Shown here one piece after another: positions 1-8,035 of a stretch of DNA of 64,000 nucleotides. The notes beneath the pieces were generated by a model. That model saw only the letters and a list, made by a program, of their open reading frames with translations, had not been told where the DNA came from and ran no database searches. This DNA is from Mesorhizobium sp. Z1-4 (lineage in GTDB: Bacteria; Pseudomonadota; Alphaproteobacteria; Rhizobiales; Rhizobiaceae). The DNA is taken from positions 186,373 to 250,372 of the forward strand of contig NZ_RCIO01000003.1 of assembly GCF_004000235.1 (NCBI RefSeq). The letters run 5' to 3'. The translations under genes were made by a program, and so were the position numbers. Positions within the stretch are counted from its first letter, which is position 1. Every line of letters begins with the position of its first letter.

Positions 1-1
1 A

Positions 2-424
2 TATCTCGACGAGTTTCGCCGGGTGGACAAGCCGGTGGGCCTGATGATCCTCGACCTGGATCATTTCAAGCAGGTAAACGACACGCACGGGCACGATGTC
101 GGCGACCGGGTGCTGAAGGAAGTTGCCAATTGCCTGCGCGACCTGACCCGGTTTCATGACGTTGTTGCGCGGCTGGGCGGCGAGGAGTTCGCGGTGGTTG
201 CGCCGAACATGGCAGACGATGCCCTGATCAAGCTCGCAGAGCGCATCCGCAAGGCGGTAGCCGCGCTGACGCTGACGACATCCGGCAATGTCAGGCTCAA
301 GGTCACGACCTCGATCGGCCTGGCTGTGTGGGACCGGAAGGAAACCGCGGACGACTTCTTCCGGCGGGCCGACAAGCAGCTCTACCAGGCGAAGCGGCAA
401 GGCCGTAACCGGGTCTGCGCATAG
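2..424 (+). CDS. GGDEF-domain protein, C-terminal part (diguanylate cyclase), 5' end outside window
   Basis: The open frame runs from base 2 to the TAG at 422-424, so the protein begins upstream of the window. The visible part is a nearly complete GGDEF domain. It has the DxDxFKxxND strand (DLDHFKQVND), the active-site GGEEF loop, and an RxxD inhibitory I-site (RFHD) five residues before it. This predicts synthesis of cyclic di-GMP from two GTP with product feedback inhibition. Sensor or membrane domains, if any, lie outside the window, so the input signal is unknown. The protein ends about 12 residues after the conserved YQAKRQGRNRV helix, as is usual for the family. Confidence 0.9.
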   Translation, partial: YLDEFRRVDKPVGLMILDLDHFKQVNDTHGHDVGDRVLKEVANCLRDLTRFHDVVARLGGEEFAVVAPNMADDALIKLAERIRKAVAALTLTTSGNVRLKVTTSIGLAVWDRKETADDFFRRADKQLYQAKRQGRNRVCA

Positions 425-549
425 CGAATTGAAATGCATCGCCGGGCTGCCGCCCTTTGCCTGATTCTTGTGAAATACGTACGGGATAGAGTTCGCGGCG
501 CGTGCGAGCGTGCCGCCCAATCGTGTTTCAAATAGAAGCCAGTGCTGGC

Positions 550-2367
550 TTAGCGCAGCCTGTCGCGGGGCGGACCGTCATAGGCCCGGCGGCCATAGAC
601 GCTGTCGCGGCTGTACTCGGCTTCTTCGTCGTCGCGGCGGAAGCCTTCGTTCATGCGCCTGCGCAGCGAGGTGCCGGCACCGAAGGCATCGTCTTCCTCG
701 GTCTGTTTCGGCAGATTGCGCATGCGGTCGACCAGCTCGCGCAGGTCTATTCTGCATTCCACCGGCTCGCCCAGCGTACCGGACTTCGCCGCCGATCCCG
801 GGATCAGCGAGGCCGACAGCTTTTCGAACTTCAGGCGCATGGTTGTGGCGACGCCTTCGCCAAAAGCGATTGCCTCGCGCTGACCCATCGAAGACAGGAA
901 CGAAAGCGTTGAGGCGGAGGAATCCGCGATCGCCGAACGGATGATGTCCTGGTCGCGCTCGTTGGCAAGCCGCATGGCAAATACCGTGGAGCACTGGGAC
1001 AGGATGGTCGAATCCAGCTCGCCCGGCCGCTGTGTCACCACGCCGAGATAGCAGCCATATTTGCGGCCTTCCTTGGCGATGCGAGACAATGCGTAGCGTG
1101 TAGGCGCGAAGCCCAGCCGGGTATCGGCCGGCATGTAGCGGTGCGCTTCCTCGCACAGAACCAGAAGCTTCAACCTGCCGTCGCTCCACAGAGCGACATC
1201 GAAGGCGAGGCGCGCGACCACGGAACAGACCGAATTCACCACTTCGGCAGGCATGCCCGCCATTTCCAGGCAGGTGATCGGCCGGCCGTTGTGCGGAATG
1301 CGGAAGATGTTGCCGATTGTTTCGTCGAATGTGTCTTCGTAGAGCCGCGAATTGAACATGAACTTGTAGCGCGGGTCGTTCATGGCCGATTCCAGCCGGT
1401 TGCGCAGCGCGCGATAGGCGGGGCGGTCGGTCTTGCTGTCGAGCAGGCCCATGCGATCCGAAATCAGGTGGATCAGATCCGTCATGCGATAAGGAACGGG
1501 GGTGTCGGCGGTGATGACGCCGGTTTCGGTGCTCCGTTTCAGCTGTACCTGCTGGCCGCCGCCGCGGAAAAGCTGTTTTGCCTGCGGAATAAGGGCGCGA
1601 AGCAGGTCGACTTCCTGCGGATCCGGTTCACGGCCGCGATAAAGGACCTCGATGAGCTCCTCCAGCCGGAAAAGCCAGAAAGGAAGGTCGAGCGTGCCGG
1701 AATCGATGCGGATCGACTGATCCGGAAACGTGGCGGCGAATTCGTTGTGCGGATCGAGAATGAGAACATGCAGGTCGGGGCGCGCGGCGATTGCCTTGCG
1801 CAGCAGCAGCGACACCGCGGTGGATTTGCCGACACCTGTCGTTCCGACAACGGCAAAGTGGCGGCTCAGCGTGTCGTCGATGGACACACAGGCGGAGATC
1901 GCGTCGTCCTGCGACAGCGTTCCGATCTGGATGCTGCGCTTGCTACCCAGATCGAAAATCGCCCGCAGATCGGCGGCGCGGATGCGATGAGCAGGTGCAC
2001 CGATCTGCGGATAAACGGTGATGCCGCGATCAAAGACGGGGCGGCGGTCGATATCGCGGATTTCGCCGATCAGTTCGACATTGACCTGAACAGTGTTTTC
2101 GGACGCCTCGCTCCAGCCGTGTCCCGGGCGGTCGATCGAATAAACCAGACCGACGGTCCGTGTTTCGCCCAGATTTACCGAAATCATCTTGCCGACAGCC
2201 CACTGGCCGGTGGCTTCACCCTGCGTATCGGTGGCGAATGCGGTGATGGTGGCGCGCGCGCCGTCGCAATAGACGACGCGGCCCAGCAGCCGGTCTATCT
2301 GCCGCGCCGCCGTGCGCCGTTCCTGGCTCGTTGCCTCGGGGTCTACGGAACCCCCTTCAACATACAT
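550..2367 (-). CDS. HerA-type (FtsK/HerA superfamily) ATPase with DUF87
   Basis: 605 residues. The N-terminal ~130 residues look like a HAS-barrel. Walker A (GTTGVGKS) lies at about 175-182, followed by a Walker B-type strand ending in LCEEAHRYM and the conserved VTQRPGELDSTILSQC segment of HerA ATPases. These are ring-forming DNA translocases; archaeal HerA works with the nuclease NurA. No nuclease, SIR2 or methylase gene lies next to it, so neither a HerA-nuclease defence system nor a NurA pair can be claimed. It stands alone and faces away from the ilvB leader. The start is the ATG at 2367. Function beyond an ATP-driven DNA translocase or resection motor is unknown. Confidence 0.85.
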   Translation of the reverse strand: MYVEGGSVDPEATSQERRTAARQIDRLLGRVVYCDGARATITAFATDTQGEATGQWAVGKMISVNLGETRTVGLVYSIDRPGHGWSEASENTVQVNVELIGEIRDIDRRPVFDRGITVYPQIGAPAHRIRAADLRAIFDLGSKRSIQIGTLSQDDAISACVSIDDTLSRHFAVVGTTGVGKSTAVSLLLRKAIAARPDLHVLILDPHNEFAATFPDQSIRIDSGTLDLPFWLFRLEELIEVLYRGREPDPQEVDLLRALIPQAKQLFRGGGQQVQLKRSTETGVITADTPVPYRMTDLIHLISDRMGLLDSKTDRPAYRALRNRLESAMNDPRYKFMFNSRLYEDTFDETIGNIFRIPHNGRPITCLEMAGMPAEVVNSVCSVVARLAFDVALWSDGRLKLLVLCEEAHRYMPADTRLGFAPTRYALSRIAKEGRKYGCYLGVVTQRPGELDSTILSQCSTVFAMRLANERDQDIIRSAIADSSASTLSFLSSMGQREAIAFGEGVATTMRLKFEKLSASLIPGSAAKSGTLGEPVECRIDLRELVDRMRNLPKQTEEDDAFGAGTSLRRRMNEGFRRDDEEAEYSRDSVYGRRAYDGPPRDRLR

Positions 2368-2500
2368 ACCAACTGCCCCCTTTTCCGCCTGGCGAGTGAT
2401 CGCACAAGAGAGTTAATTGTCGGTGTCGGAGGGTGGTTTAGGGGCTGTTAATCACCTCAGTTCGGCTTGCGAGCGCCGTTTTCGCCGACGCAACAACCGC

Positions 2501-2530
2501 GTTGACTTGCGTTGCGGTTCGAATCTATTG
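2501..2530 (+). promoter_or_regulatory. Promoter of the ilvBN leader transcript
   Basis: GTTGAC at 2501-2506 and CTATTG at 2525-2530 are separated by 18 bp and resemble the rhizobial housekeeping pattern CTTGAC-N17-CTATAT. The predicted start of transcription, about 2537-2539, falls on or just before the ATG of the leader peptide. The leader mRNA would then be nearly leaderless, as described for the trp leader peptide of Sinorhizobium. This is a pattern match only. Confidence 0.55.
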
Positions 2531-2538
2531 TCCGCGCA

Positions 2539-2592
2539 ATGATGACGAAGACCATTCTCGTAGTAGGAAGGCGCATGGGCAAGGCGGTGTAA
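2539..2592 (+). CDS. ilv leader peptide (attenuation)
   Basis: A 17-codon open frame reads MMTKTILVVGRRMGKAV and ends in TAA. It contains the consecutive regulatory codons Ile-Leu-Val-Val, matching the end products of the branched-chain pathway that the downstream ilvB and ilvN genes serve. Codons 14-17 and the stop lie in a hairpin (GGCGGT at 2583-2588 with ACCGCC at 2592-2597). An intrinsic terminator follows 30 bp further on. Starvation for Ile, Leu or Val should stall the ribosome on the ILVV codons and free the antiterminator. It is too short for ordinary gene finders, but the codon content, position and structures make the assignment firm. Confidence 0.85.
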   Translation: MMTKTILVVGRRMGKAV

Positions 2593-2616
2593 CCGCCGGG
2601 CGAAAGCACCATGCGC
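2571..2616 (+). promoter_or_regulatory. Leader hairpin / antiterminator of ilvB attenuator
   Basis: GCGCATGG (2571-2578) is perfectly complementary to CCATGCGC (2609-2616). The inner GGCGGT/ACCGCC stem (2583-2588 with 2592-2597) nests inside it. The outer 5' arm overlaps leader codons 11-14, directly after the ILVV run, so a stalled ribosome would mask or release it. This is the alternative-structure region expected between a leader peptide and its terminator. Confidence 0.7.
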
Positions 2617-2624
2617 AACGAACA

Positions 2625-2646
2625 GGCTCCCTCGGGGGCCTTTTTT
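2625..2646 (+). terminator. Attenuator terminator of ilvBN
   Basis: GGCTCCC at 2625-2631 pairs with GGGGCC up to 2640 around a very short loop, and a run of six T follows (2641-2646). This is a compact Rho-independent terminator 57 bp before the ilvB start. It should stop transcription when charged branched-chain tRNAs are plentiful. Confidence 0.8.
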
Positions 2647-2702
2647 ATTGACCGCGCGCGGACTAAAGGACAGCTGCGCAAGACGACAGACGGGACAAGA
2701 CG

Positions 2703-4490
2703 ATGAGCAACGGCAAGGCAGACGGCGACGACAACCAGATGACTGGAGCGGAAATCGTCGTGCGCGCACTGCGCGACAACGGCGTGAAGCATATCTTCGG
2801 TTATCCGGGCGGCGCGGTTCTGCCGATCTATGACGAGCTCTTCCAGCAGGAAGAGGTTGAGCACATTCTGGTACGCCACGAGCAGGGGGCAGGGCACGCG
2901 GCCGAAGGTTATGCGCGCTCCACCGGCAAGACAGGCGTGATGCTGGTGACCTCGGGACCTGGCGCAACCAACGCGGTGACGCCGCTTCAGGATGCACTGA
3001 TGGATTCGATTCCGCTTGTCTGCATCACCGGCCAGGTGCCGACCACGCTGATCGGCTCGGACGCGTTTCAGGAATGCGACACGGTCGGCATCACGCGGCC
3101 GTGCACCAAACACAACTGGCTGGTGAAGGACGTCAACGAGCTCGCGGCGACGATTCACGAGGCCTTTCACGTTGCTTCGACCGGGCGTCCCGGTCCTGTG
3201 GTCGTGGACATTCCAAAGGACATTCAGTTCGCGACCGGCACCTATGTTTCGCCGCAGACGGCGCCACGCACCAGCTATCAGCCGAAGATGCAGGGCGACC
3301 TGGAGCGCATCAAGGAGGCGGTGAAGCTGATGGCGGGCGCCAAGCGCCCGGTGCTGTACACCGGCGGCGGCGTCATCAATTCCGGCCCGGAAGCGTGCCA
3401 CCTGTTGCGTGAACTCGTCGAGCTGACGGGCTTTCCGATCACCTCGACCCTGATGGGGCTCGGCGCCTATCCGGCCTCCGGCGACAACTGGCTCGGCATG
3501 CTGGGCATGCATGGCAGCTACGAAGCCAACCTCGCCATGCATGGCTGCGACGTGATGGTGTGCCTTGGTGCGCGGTTTGACGACCGGATCACCGGCCGGC
3601 TCGACGCGTTTTCGCCGAACTCGCGCAAGATCCATGTCGATATCGACCCGTCGTCGATCAACAAGAACGTGCGCGTCGACATTCCGATCATGGGCGATGT
3701 CGGCCATGTGCTGGAAGATATGGTGCGGTTGTGGCGCGCGACCGTGAAGGCCGACAAGAAGGCGATCGCGCCTTGGTGGAAAGAGATCGAGGGCTGGCGC
3801 GCCCGCGATTCCTTCGCTTACCGGCCTTCCGACGACGTGATCATGCCGCAATATGCGATCGAGCGGCTCTACGAACTGACCAAAGACCGCGATGTCTACA
3901 TCACCACCGAGGTGGGGCAGCACCAGATGTGGGCGGCGCAGCATTTCGGCTTCGATGCGCCCAACCGCTGGATGACGTCCGGCGGCCTTGGCACGATGGG
4001 TTACGGTTTGCCGGCAGCACTCGGCGTGCAAATCGCGCATCCCGGTGCGCTGGTGGTCGACATAGCGGGTGACGCCTCCGTGCTGATGACGATCCAGGAG
4101 ATGTCGGCGGCGGTGCAGCACAACGCGCCGATCAAGATTTTCATCCTGAACAACCAGTACATGGGCATGGTGCGGCAGTGGCAGCAGCTGCTTCACGGCA
4201 ACCGGCTTTCGCATTCCTACACCGAGGCGCTGCCGGATTTCGTGAAGCTTGCAGAGGCTTATGGCGGCCACGGCATTCGCTGTGAAAAGCCGGGCGATCT
4301 GGACGACGCGATCAAGGAGATGATCGAGGTGAACAAGCCGGTGATCTTCGATTGCCGGGTGGCCAATCTCGCCAACTGCTTCCCGATGATCCCGTCCGGC
4401 AAGGCGCATAACGAGATGCTGCTGCCCGACGAGGCGACAGACGAAGCGGTTGCAACCGCTATCGACGCCAAGGGACGCGAGCTGGTCTAG
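2703..4490 (+). CDS. ilvB: Acetolactate synthase, large catalytic subunit
   Basis: 595 residues, full length for AHAS large subunits. The enzyme condenses two pyruvates to acetolactate, or pyruvate plus 2-oxobutyrate to acetohydroxybutyrate, using ThDP, Mg2+ and FAD (EC 2.2.1.6). The ThDP-binding segment starts at GDASVLMTIQEM and ends in ILNNQYMGMV. The catalytic glutamate lies in the N-terminal RHEQGAGHAAEG segment. It is the first structural gene after the attenuator and is followed after 55 bp by the regulatory subunit gene. The start is ATG 2703; the Shine-Dalgarno is weak. Confidence 0.97.
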   Translation: MSNGKADGDDNQMTGAEIVVRALRDNGVKHIFGYPGGAVLPIYDELFQQEEVEHILVRHEQGAGHAAEGYARSTGKTGVMLVTSGPGATNAVTPLQDALMDSIPLVCITGQVPTTLIGSDAFQECDTVGITRPCTKHNWLVKDVNELAATIHEAFHVASTGRPGPVVVDIPKDIQFATGTYVSPQTAPRTSYQPKMQGDLERIKEAVKLMAGAKRPVLYTGGGVINSGPEACHLLRELVELTGFPITSTLMGLGAYPASGDNWLGMLGMHGSYEANLAMHGCDVMVCLGARFDDRITGRLDAFSPNSRKIHVDIDPSSINKNVRVDIPIMGDVGHVLEDMVRLWRATVKADKKAIAPWWKEIEGWRARDSFAYRPSDDVIMPQYAIERLYELTKDRDVYITTEVGQHQMWAAQHFGFDAPNRWMTSGGLGTMGYGLPAALGVQIAHPGALVVDIAGDASVLMTIQEMSAAVQHNAPIKIFILNNQYMGMVRQWQQLLHGNRLSHSYTEALPDFVKLAEAYGGHGIRCEKPGDLDDAIKEMIEVNKPVIFDCRVANLANCFPMIPSGKAHNEMLLPDEATDEAVATAIDAKGRELV

Positions 4491-4545
4491 TGAACGGACG
4501 GGATTTCAGCAGCTTGTCCGTGTTTTTCCAGAAAGTGATTCAACG

Positions 4546-5121
4546 ATGAACGCCCAGCACCTTCAACCGACCGGCTCCGCCTATTTCATCGCCAAGGAGA
4601 CCGAGTACCCGGAAAACCACACGCTATCGATCCTGGTCGACAACGAGCCCGGCGTGCTTGCGCGCGTGATCGGCCTGTTTTCCGGCCGCGGCTATAACAT
4701 CGACAGCCTCACGGTTTCCGAAACCGAACACGAGAAGCATCTGTCGCGCATCACGATTGCGACGCGCGGCACGCCGCATGTGCTCGAGCAGATACGCCAC
4801 CAACTCGAGCGCATCGTGCCGGTGCACCGGGTGATCGACCTGACGGTCGTTGCCAGGGAGCGGGGACAGGACAGGCCGCTTGAGCGCGAGCTGGCGCTGG
4901 TGAAGGTGCAGGGCAAGGGCGAAGACCGGGTGGAGGCGTTGCGGCTGGCCGACGCGTTTCGCGCCAGCGTGATCGACGCCAACACGGAGCACTTCATCTT
5001 CGAAATCACCGGCCGCGTCTCAAAAATCGAGCAGTTTATCTCGATCATGAAGCCGCTCGGGCTTGTCGAGGTGTGCCGCACAGGCGTTGCCGCCATGAAC
5101 CGCGGCGCGGAAGGAATGTAG
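4546..5121 (+). CDS. ilvN: Acetolactate synthase, small regulatory subunit
   Basis: 191 residues. The N-terminal ACT domain (HTLSILVDNEPGVLARVIGLFSGRGYNIDS) and the C-terminal ALS_ss domain are both intact. It activates the large subunit and confers valine feedback inhibition. The frame is open upstream to 4450, but those codons overlap the end of ilvB and lack family similarity. ATG 4546 (MNAQHLQPTG) gives the typical length and is preferred. It is cotranscribed with ilvB and therefore under the same attenuator. Confidence 0.96.
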   Translation: MNAQHLQPTGSAYFIAKETEYPENHTLSILVDNEPGVLARVIGLFSGRGYNIDSLTVSETEHEKHLSRITIATRGTPHVLEQIRHQLERIVPVHRVIDLTVVARERGQDRPLERELALVKVQGKGEDRVEALRLADAFRASVIDANTEHFIFEITGRVSKIEQFISIMKPLGLVEVCRTGVAAMNRGAEGM

Positions 5122-5160
5122 TACGGTCCCCGAGGCGACAGCGAAAGCCGGAGAGGGGCT

Positions 5161-6000
5161 TTGAACGAACGGCTGGCAGCCGAGCAGCTGCCTGCCGCCG
5201 CCGGACCGGTGCCCGACGAGCCGCGGCGGGACAAACCACCGCTCAGGCTGATGATCGTCACCGAAGACGAACCGTTCCACCTGGCGGAGACCTTTGAAAA
5301 ACTTTTCGCAGTGTCTCCGCGCTGGCTCGACGTCGTCGGCGTGGCGGTGCTCGCGTTCGCTCCGGTGGGGATACGCGGCTCGCGGCTGACGCTGCTGCGG
5401 GCGCTGGGCACCAGGTACGGGATGAGCAATCTCCTACGGGCGGCTGCAGTCGTTGTCGGCAACCGGCTCCGGCCACGACGCAGGCTCGGAACCGTCTTGC
5501 GGCAGCGGGGCGTTGCAGCAAATGGTTTCCACCATCTCGACAGTGAGGCGTTTGCCGCGGAAATGACGCGACTTGATCCGGATGTGGTGGTCACGATCGC
5601 ATTCAACCGCATCGTGCCGCCGGTTCTGCTCGAAAAAAGCCGCGCAGTCTGGATGAATGTGCATCTGGGGCTTTTGCCGCACAATCGCGGCCCGGCCCCG
5701 GTGTTCTGGGCACTGCATGACGGCGAGCGTGAAAGCGGCGTAACTGTTCACCTGATGACCGATGAGGTGGATGGTGGCGCGATCCTCGCGCAGCGCAAGC
5801 GGGCGATTGGCGAAAGGCGGCTCGCCGCCGAGCACCGGGCGCTGCGCCTTCTCTCCGTGGATGTGCTGGTTGACGCCCTGACAAGGCTGCGCAAGGGCGC
5901 AGCTCCATCGCACAATCCCGACCTGGCGGCGCGCTGGCGCGGAGTACCTGAAACCAGCCATATCGCCGCCTTTCTGGCGCGCGGTAACCGGTTCTTCTAG
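5161..6000 (+). CDS. Formyltransferase-fold protein (methionyl-tRNA formyltransferase-like)
   Basis: 279 residues. The C-terminal half carries the hallmark of the formyl-tetrahydrofolate transferase fold: NVHLGLLPHNRGPAPVFWAL with Asn166 and His168, then DEVDGGAI with the third catalytic Asp. Relatives transfer a formyl group from 10-formyl-THF to Met-tRNA, GAR, UDP-amino sugars or other amines. It lacks the C-terminal tRNA-binding domain of Fmt, so the substrate is probably not Met-tRNA. The start is a TTG at 5161 with a GGAGAGG element just upstream; an ATG at 5251 would begin directly on the first beta strand. It may be the third gene of the ilvBN transcript (39-bp gap). Confidence 0.75.
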   Translation: MNERLAAEQLPAAAGPVPDEPRRDKPPLRLMIVTEDEPFHLAETFEKLFAVSPRWLDVVGVAVLAFAPVGIRGSRLTLLRALGTRYGMSNLLRAAAVVVGNRLRPRRRLGTVLRQRGVAANGFHHLDSEAFAAEMTRLDPDVVVTIAFNRIVPPVLLEKSRAVWMNVHLGLLPHNRGPAPVFWALHDGERESGVTVHLMTDEVDGGAILAQRKRAIGERRLAAEHRALRLLSVDVLVDALTRLRKGAAPSHNPDLAARWRGVPETSHIAAFLARGNRFF

Positions 6001-6053
6001 TTGGTCCAGCGACGGCCAGTAACCTGACCAGCCGCGTTGAGGCCTTGCCGGGC

Positions 6054-6090
6054 CCTCCTATTATGTCAATATTGCTGACCTAATAGGAGG
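6054..6090 (+). promoter_or_regulatory. Long inverted repeat covering the Shine-Dalgarno of the LysE-family gene
   Basis: CCTCCTATTA (6054-6063) is the exact reverse complement of TAATAGGAGG (6081-6090). Inside it, GTCA (6065-6068) pairs with TGAC (6076-6079), leaving one T-C mismatch and a 7-nt loop. That is 14 pairs out of 15. The 3' arm holds the AGGAGG Shine-Dalgarno, five bases before ATG 6096. It could be an RNA switch hiding the ribosome site, a DNA operator, or both. Confidence 0.75.
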
Positions 6091-6095
6091 CGCAC

Positions 6096-6692
6096 ATGTC
6101 CGCCGACATATTTCTAGCGCTTTTCACCTTTGCTTTCGTTTCATCGGTCACGCCGGGGCCGAACAACTTCATGCTGCTGGCGTCGGGCGTGAATTTCGGC
6201 TTTCGCCGAACGATCCCGCATATGCTGGGCATTGGCGCGGGTTTCGTTGCGCTTCTGTTTGCCGTCGGCCTCGGGCTGGGTGCATTGCTGACGGCCTATC
6301 CGGAGCTGAACCTCGCGCTCAAGATCGCGGGTGGCGGGTATCTTCTTTATCTTGCCTGGAGGATCGCCATGTCGCGCTCGATGGGTGCGGATAAAGACGC
6401 AAAGGCGCGGCCGATGACCTTTCTGGAAGCGACCGCGTTTCAATGGGTCAACCCGAAGGCCTGGGTGATGGCCGTGACGGCGATGGCGCTCTATTCGAGT
6501 GCGGACCGGCCTTTCGGCTCCGTTGTGCTCGTCGCGCTGGTATTCGGTATCGTCAATCTGCCCTGCGTTTCGAGCTGGACGGCCTTCGGCACCGCACTGC
6601 GCGGCTTCCTCTCAGATCCCGTGCGGCTGAAATGGTTCAATATCGCAATGGGGCTGCTGCTGGCGGCCTCGATCTGGCCGATGTTGCGGTGA
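6096..6692 (+). CDS. LysE/RhtB-family amino-acid exporter
   Basis: 198 residues with about six hydrophobic segments. The N-terminal family signature TPGPNNFMLLASGVNFG and the FQWVNPKAW segment before helix 4 are present. LysE/RhtB proteins export amino acids or their derivatives across the inner membrane. Members with this length and signature resemble EamB/RhtB. Translation starts at ATG 6096 behind a very strong AGGAGG that lies in a hairpin. The nitrile hydratase operon starts 69 bp downstream on the same strand, so cotranscription is possible but not shown. The substrate is unknown. Confidence 0.92.
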   Translation: MSADIFLALFTFAFVSSVTPGPNNFMLLASGVNFGFRRTIPHMLGIGAGFVALLFAVGLGLGALLTAYPELNLALKIAGGGYLLYLAWRIAMSRSMGADKDAKARPMTFLEATAFQWVNPKAWVMAVTAMALYSSADRPFGSVVLVALVFGIVNLPCVSSWTAFGTALRGFLSDPVRLKWFNIAMGLLLAASIWPMLR

Positions 6693-6761
6693 GAACAGCC
6701 CGGTTTCTGGACCATGCGTCTCCATCTTGCCTGGCGGCCATGCCGGTCCTAGGGTCCGCGA

Positions 6762-7376
6762 ATGGGCCATGATCACGAGCATGACAATCATCTCGACCCG
6801 ATGGCAGCTCGCGTAAAAGCGCTCGAGACCATTCTTGTCGAAAAAGGGCTGGTCGAAGCGGCCGCGATAGACGCGATCATCGAGACCTATGAAAACAAGG
6901 TCGGGCCGCGAAACGGGGCCCGCGTTGTGGCCAAGGCCTGGTCGGATCCGGATTTCGCAGCGTGGCTGGCAAATGATGCCACTGCGGCAATTGCCTCGCT
7001 CGGTTTCACCGGCAGGCAGGGCGAGCATATGCGCGCCGTGTTCAACACGCCTGAGCAGCATCATCTTGTCGTATGCACTCTGTGCTCCTGCTATCCGTGG
7101 TCGGTGCTGGGCCTGCCGCCTGTATGGTACAAATCACCGCCCTATCGCAGCCGCGCGGTCATCGATCCGCGCGGCGTGCTCGCCGAGTTCGGGCTGGAAC
7201 TTCCGGCCGACACCCAGATCCGGGTGTGGGATTCCACCGCCGAGCTCCGATATCTCGTCGTGCCGATGCGGCCGGCCGGAACCGGCCATTTGGAAGAGGA
7301 GGCGCTGGCGGACCTTGTGACGCGCGATTCCATGATCGGCACCGGGTTAGCCATAGCTGCTGGAGAGGCGGCATGA
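6762..7376 (+). CDS. nthA: Nitrile hydratase alpha subunit, cobalt type
   Basis: 204 residues. The metal-centre motif CTLCSC is visible in [11 protein letters not shown]. Thr in the third position marks the Co(III) class, whereas Ser marks the Fe class. In the active enzyme the second and third cysteines are oxidised to sulfinate and sulfenate, and the enzyme hydrates nitriles to amides (EC 4.2.1.84). The typical [19 protein letters not shown] and [11 protein letters not shown] segments follow. Its stop overlaps the beta-subunit ATG by four bases (ATGA). No amidase gene is adjacent, so the fate of the amide is unclear from the window. Confidence 0.96.
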   Translation: MGHDHEHDNHLDPMAARVKALETILVEKGLVEAAAIDAIIETYENKVGPRNGARVVAKAWSDPDFAAWLANDATAAIASLGFTGRQGEHMRAVFNTPEQHHLVVCTLCSCYPWSVLGLPPVWYKSPPYRSRAVIDPRGVLAEFGLELPADTQIRVWDSTAELRYLVVPMRPAGTGHLEEEALADLVTRDSMIGTGLAIAAGEAA

Positions 7377-8035
7377 ACGGCCCGCAGGATCTTGGTGGCC
7401 AGATGGGGTTCGGCCCGATTGCCCCGGAAGCGAACGAGCCTCTGTTCCATGCCGAATGGGAAAAGCGGGCCATGGGCATGACCGTCGCTGCCGGCACGAT
7501 GGGACACTGGACGATCGATGAAAGCCGGTTCCAGCGCGAGAGCCTGGCGCCGGTCGACTATTACGCGTCGAGCTACTACGAGATCTGGATCAAGGCGCTG
7601 GAAGGGCTGCTTGCGCGGCATGGTTTTGTGGACGCCGAAGAGCTTATCGAAGGCAGGGCGGCCAATGCAGGCACCAAGCCGAAGCGGGTGTTGAAAGCAG
7701 GCGAAGTGGCCGGCGTGCTCGCGAAGGGGTTTGCCTGCGACCGGCCGGTTGAGGCGCAGCCGCGCTTTGCCGTGGGTGACAAGGTGCGGACCAGCAACCG
7801 GCACCCCGATACGCATACGCGCCTGCCGCGCTATGCGCGCGACAAGCCTGGTACGGTCGAAGCGGTTCATGGCGGTTATGTGTTTCCCGACGTCAACGCA
7901 CATGGCGGAGGCGAGGCGCCGCAACATCTTTACACGGTGGTGTTCGACGGACGCACGCTGTGGGGCGAAGACTGCGAGGAGGGGCTCAGCGTTTCCGTCG
8001 ATGCGTGGGAAAGCTATCTGGAGCCCGCGGCGTGA
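7373..8035 (+). CDS. nthB: Nitrile hydratase beta subunit
   Basis: 220 residues. It begins with [16 protein letters not shown], the usual beta-subunit start (MNGxxDxGGxxGFG), and ends with the SH3-like barrel carrying [20 protein letters not shown] and GEDCEEG. It forms the alpha-beta heterodimer and lines the substrate channel. The ORF is open further upstream, but ATG 7373, overlapping the nthA stop, gives the family start. The stop TGA at 8033-8035 overlaps the ATG of the next gene. Confidence 0.96.
   Translation: MNGPQDLGGQMGFGPIAPEANEPLFHAEWEKRAMGMTVAAGTMGHWTIDESRFQRESLAPVDYYASSYYEIWIKALEGLLARHGFVDAEELIEGRAANAGTKPKRVLKAGEVAGVLAKGFACDRPVEAQPRFAVGDKVRTSNRHPDTHTRLPRYARDKPGTVEAVHGGYVFPDVNAHGGGEAPQHLYTVVFDGRTLWGEDCEEGLSVSVDAWESYLEPAA

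Noticed and set aside
1141-2451. 436-codon plus-strand frame across the HerA gene
   Set aside because: No ribosome site or family motif; the minus-strand frame carries the Walker motifs.
550-2700. HerA-based antiphage defence island
   Set aside because: No partner nuclease, SIR2, methylase or toxin gene lies within reach; neighbours are metabolic genes.
2457-4409. 650-codon open frame antisense to ilvB and through its leader
   Set aside because: Composition is that of an antisense frame (His, Arg and Asp rich). It covers the attenuator and most of ilvB, which are certain features on the other strand.
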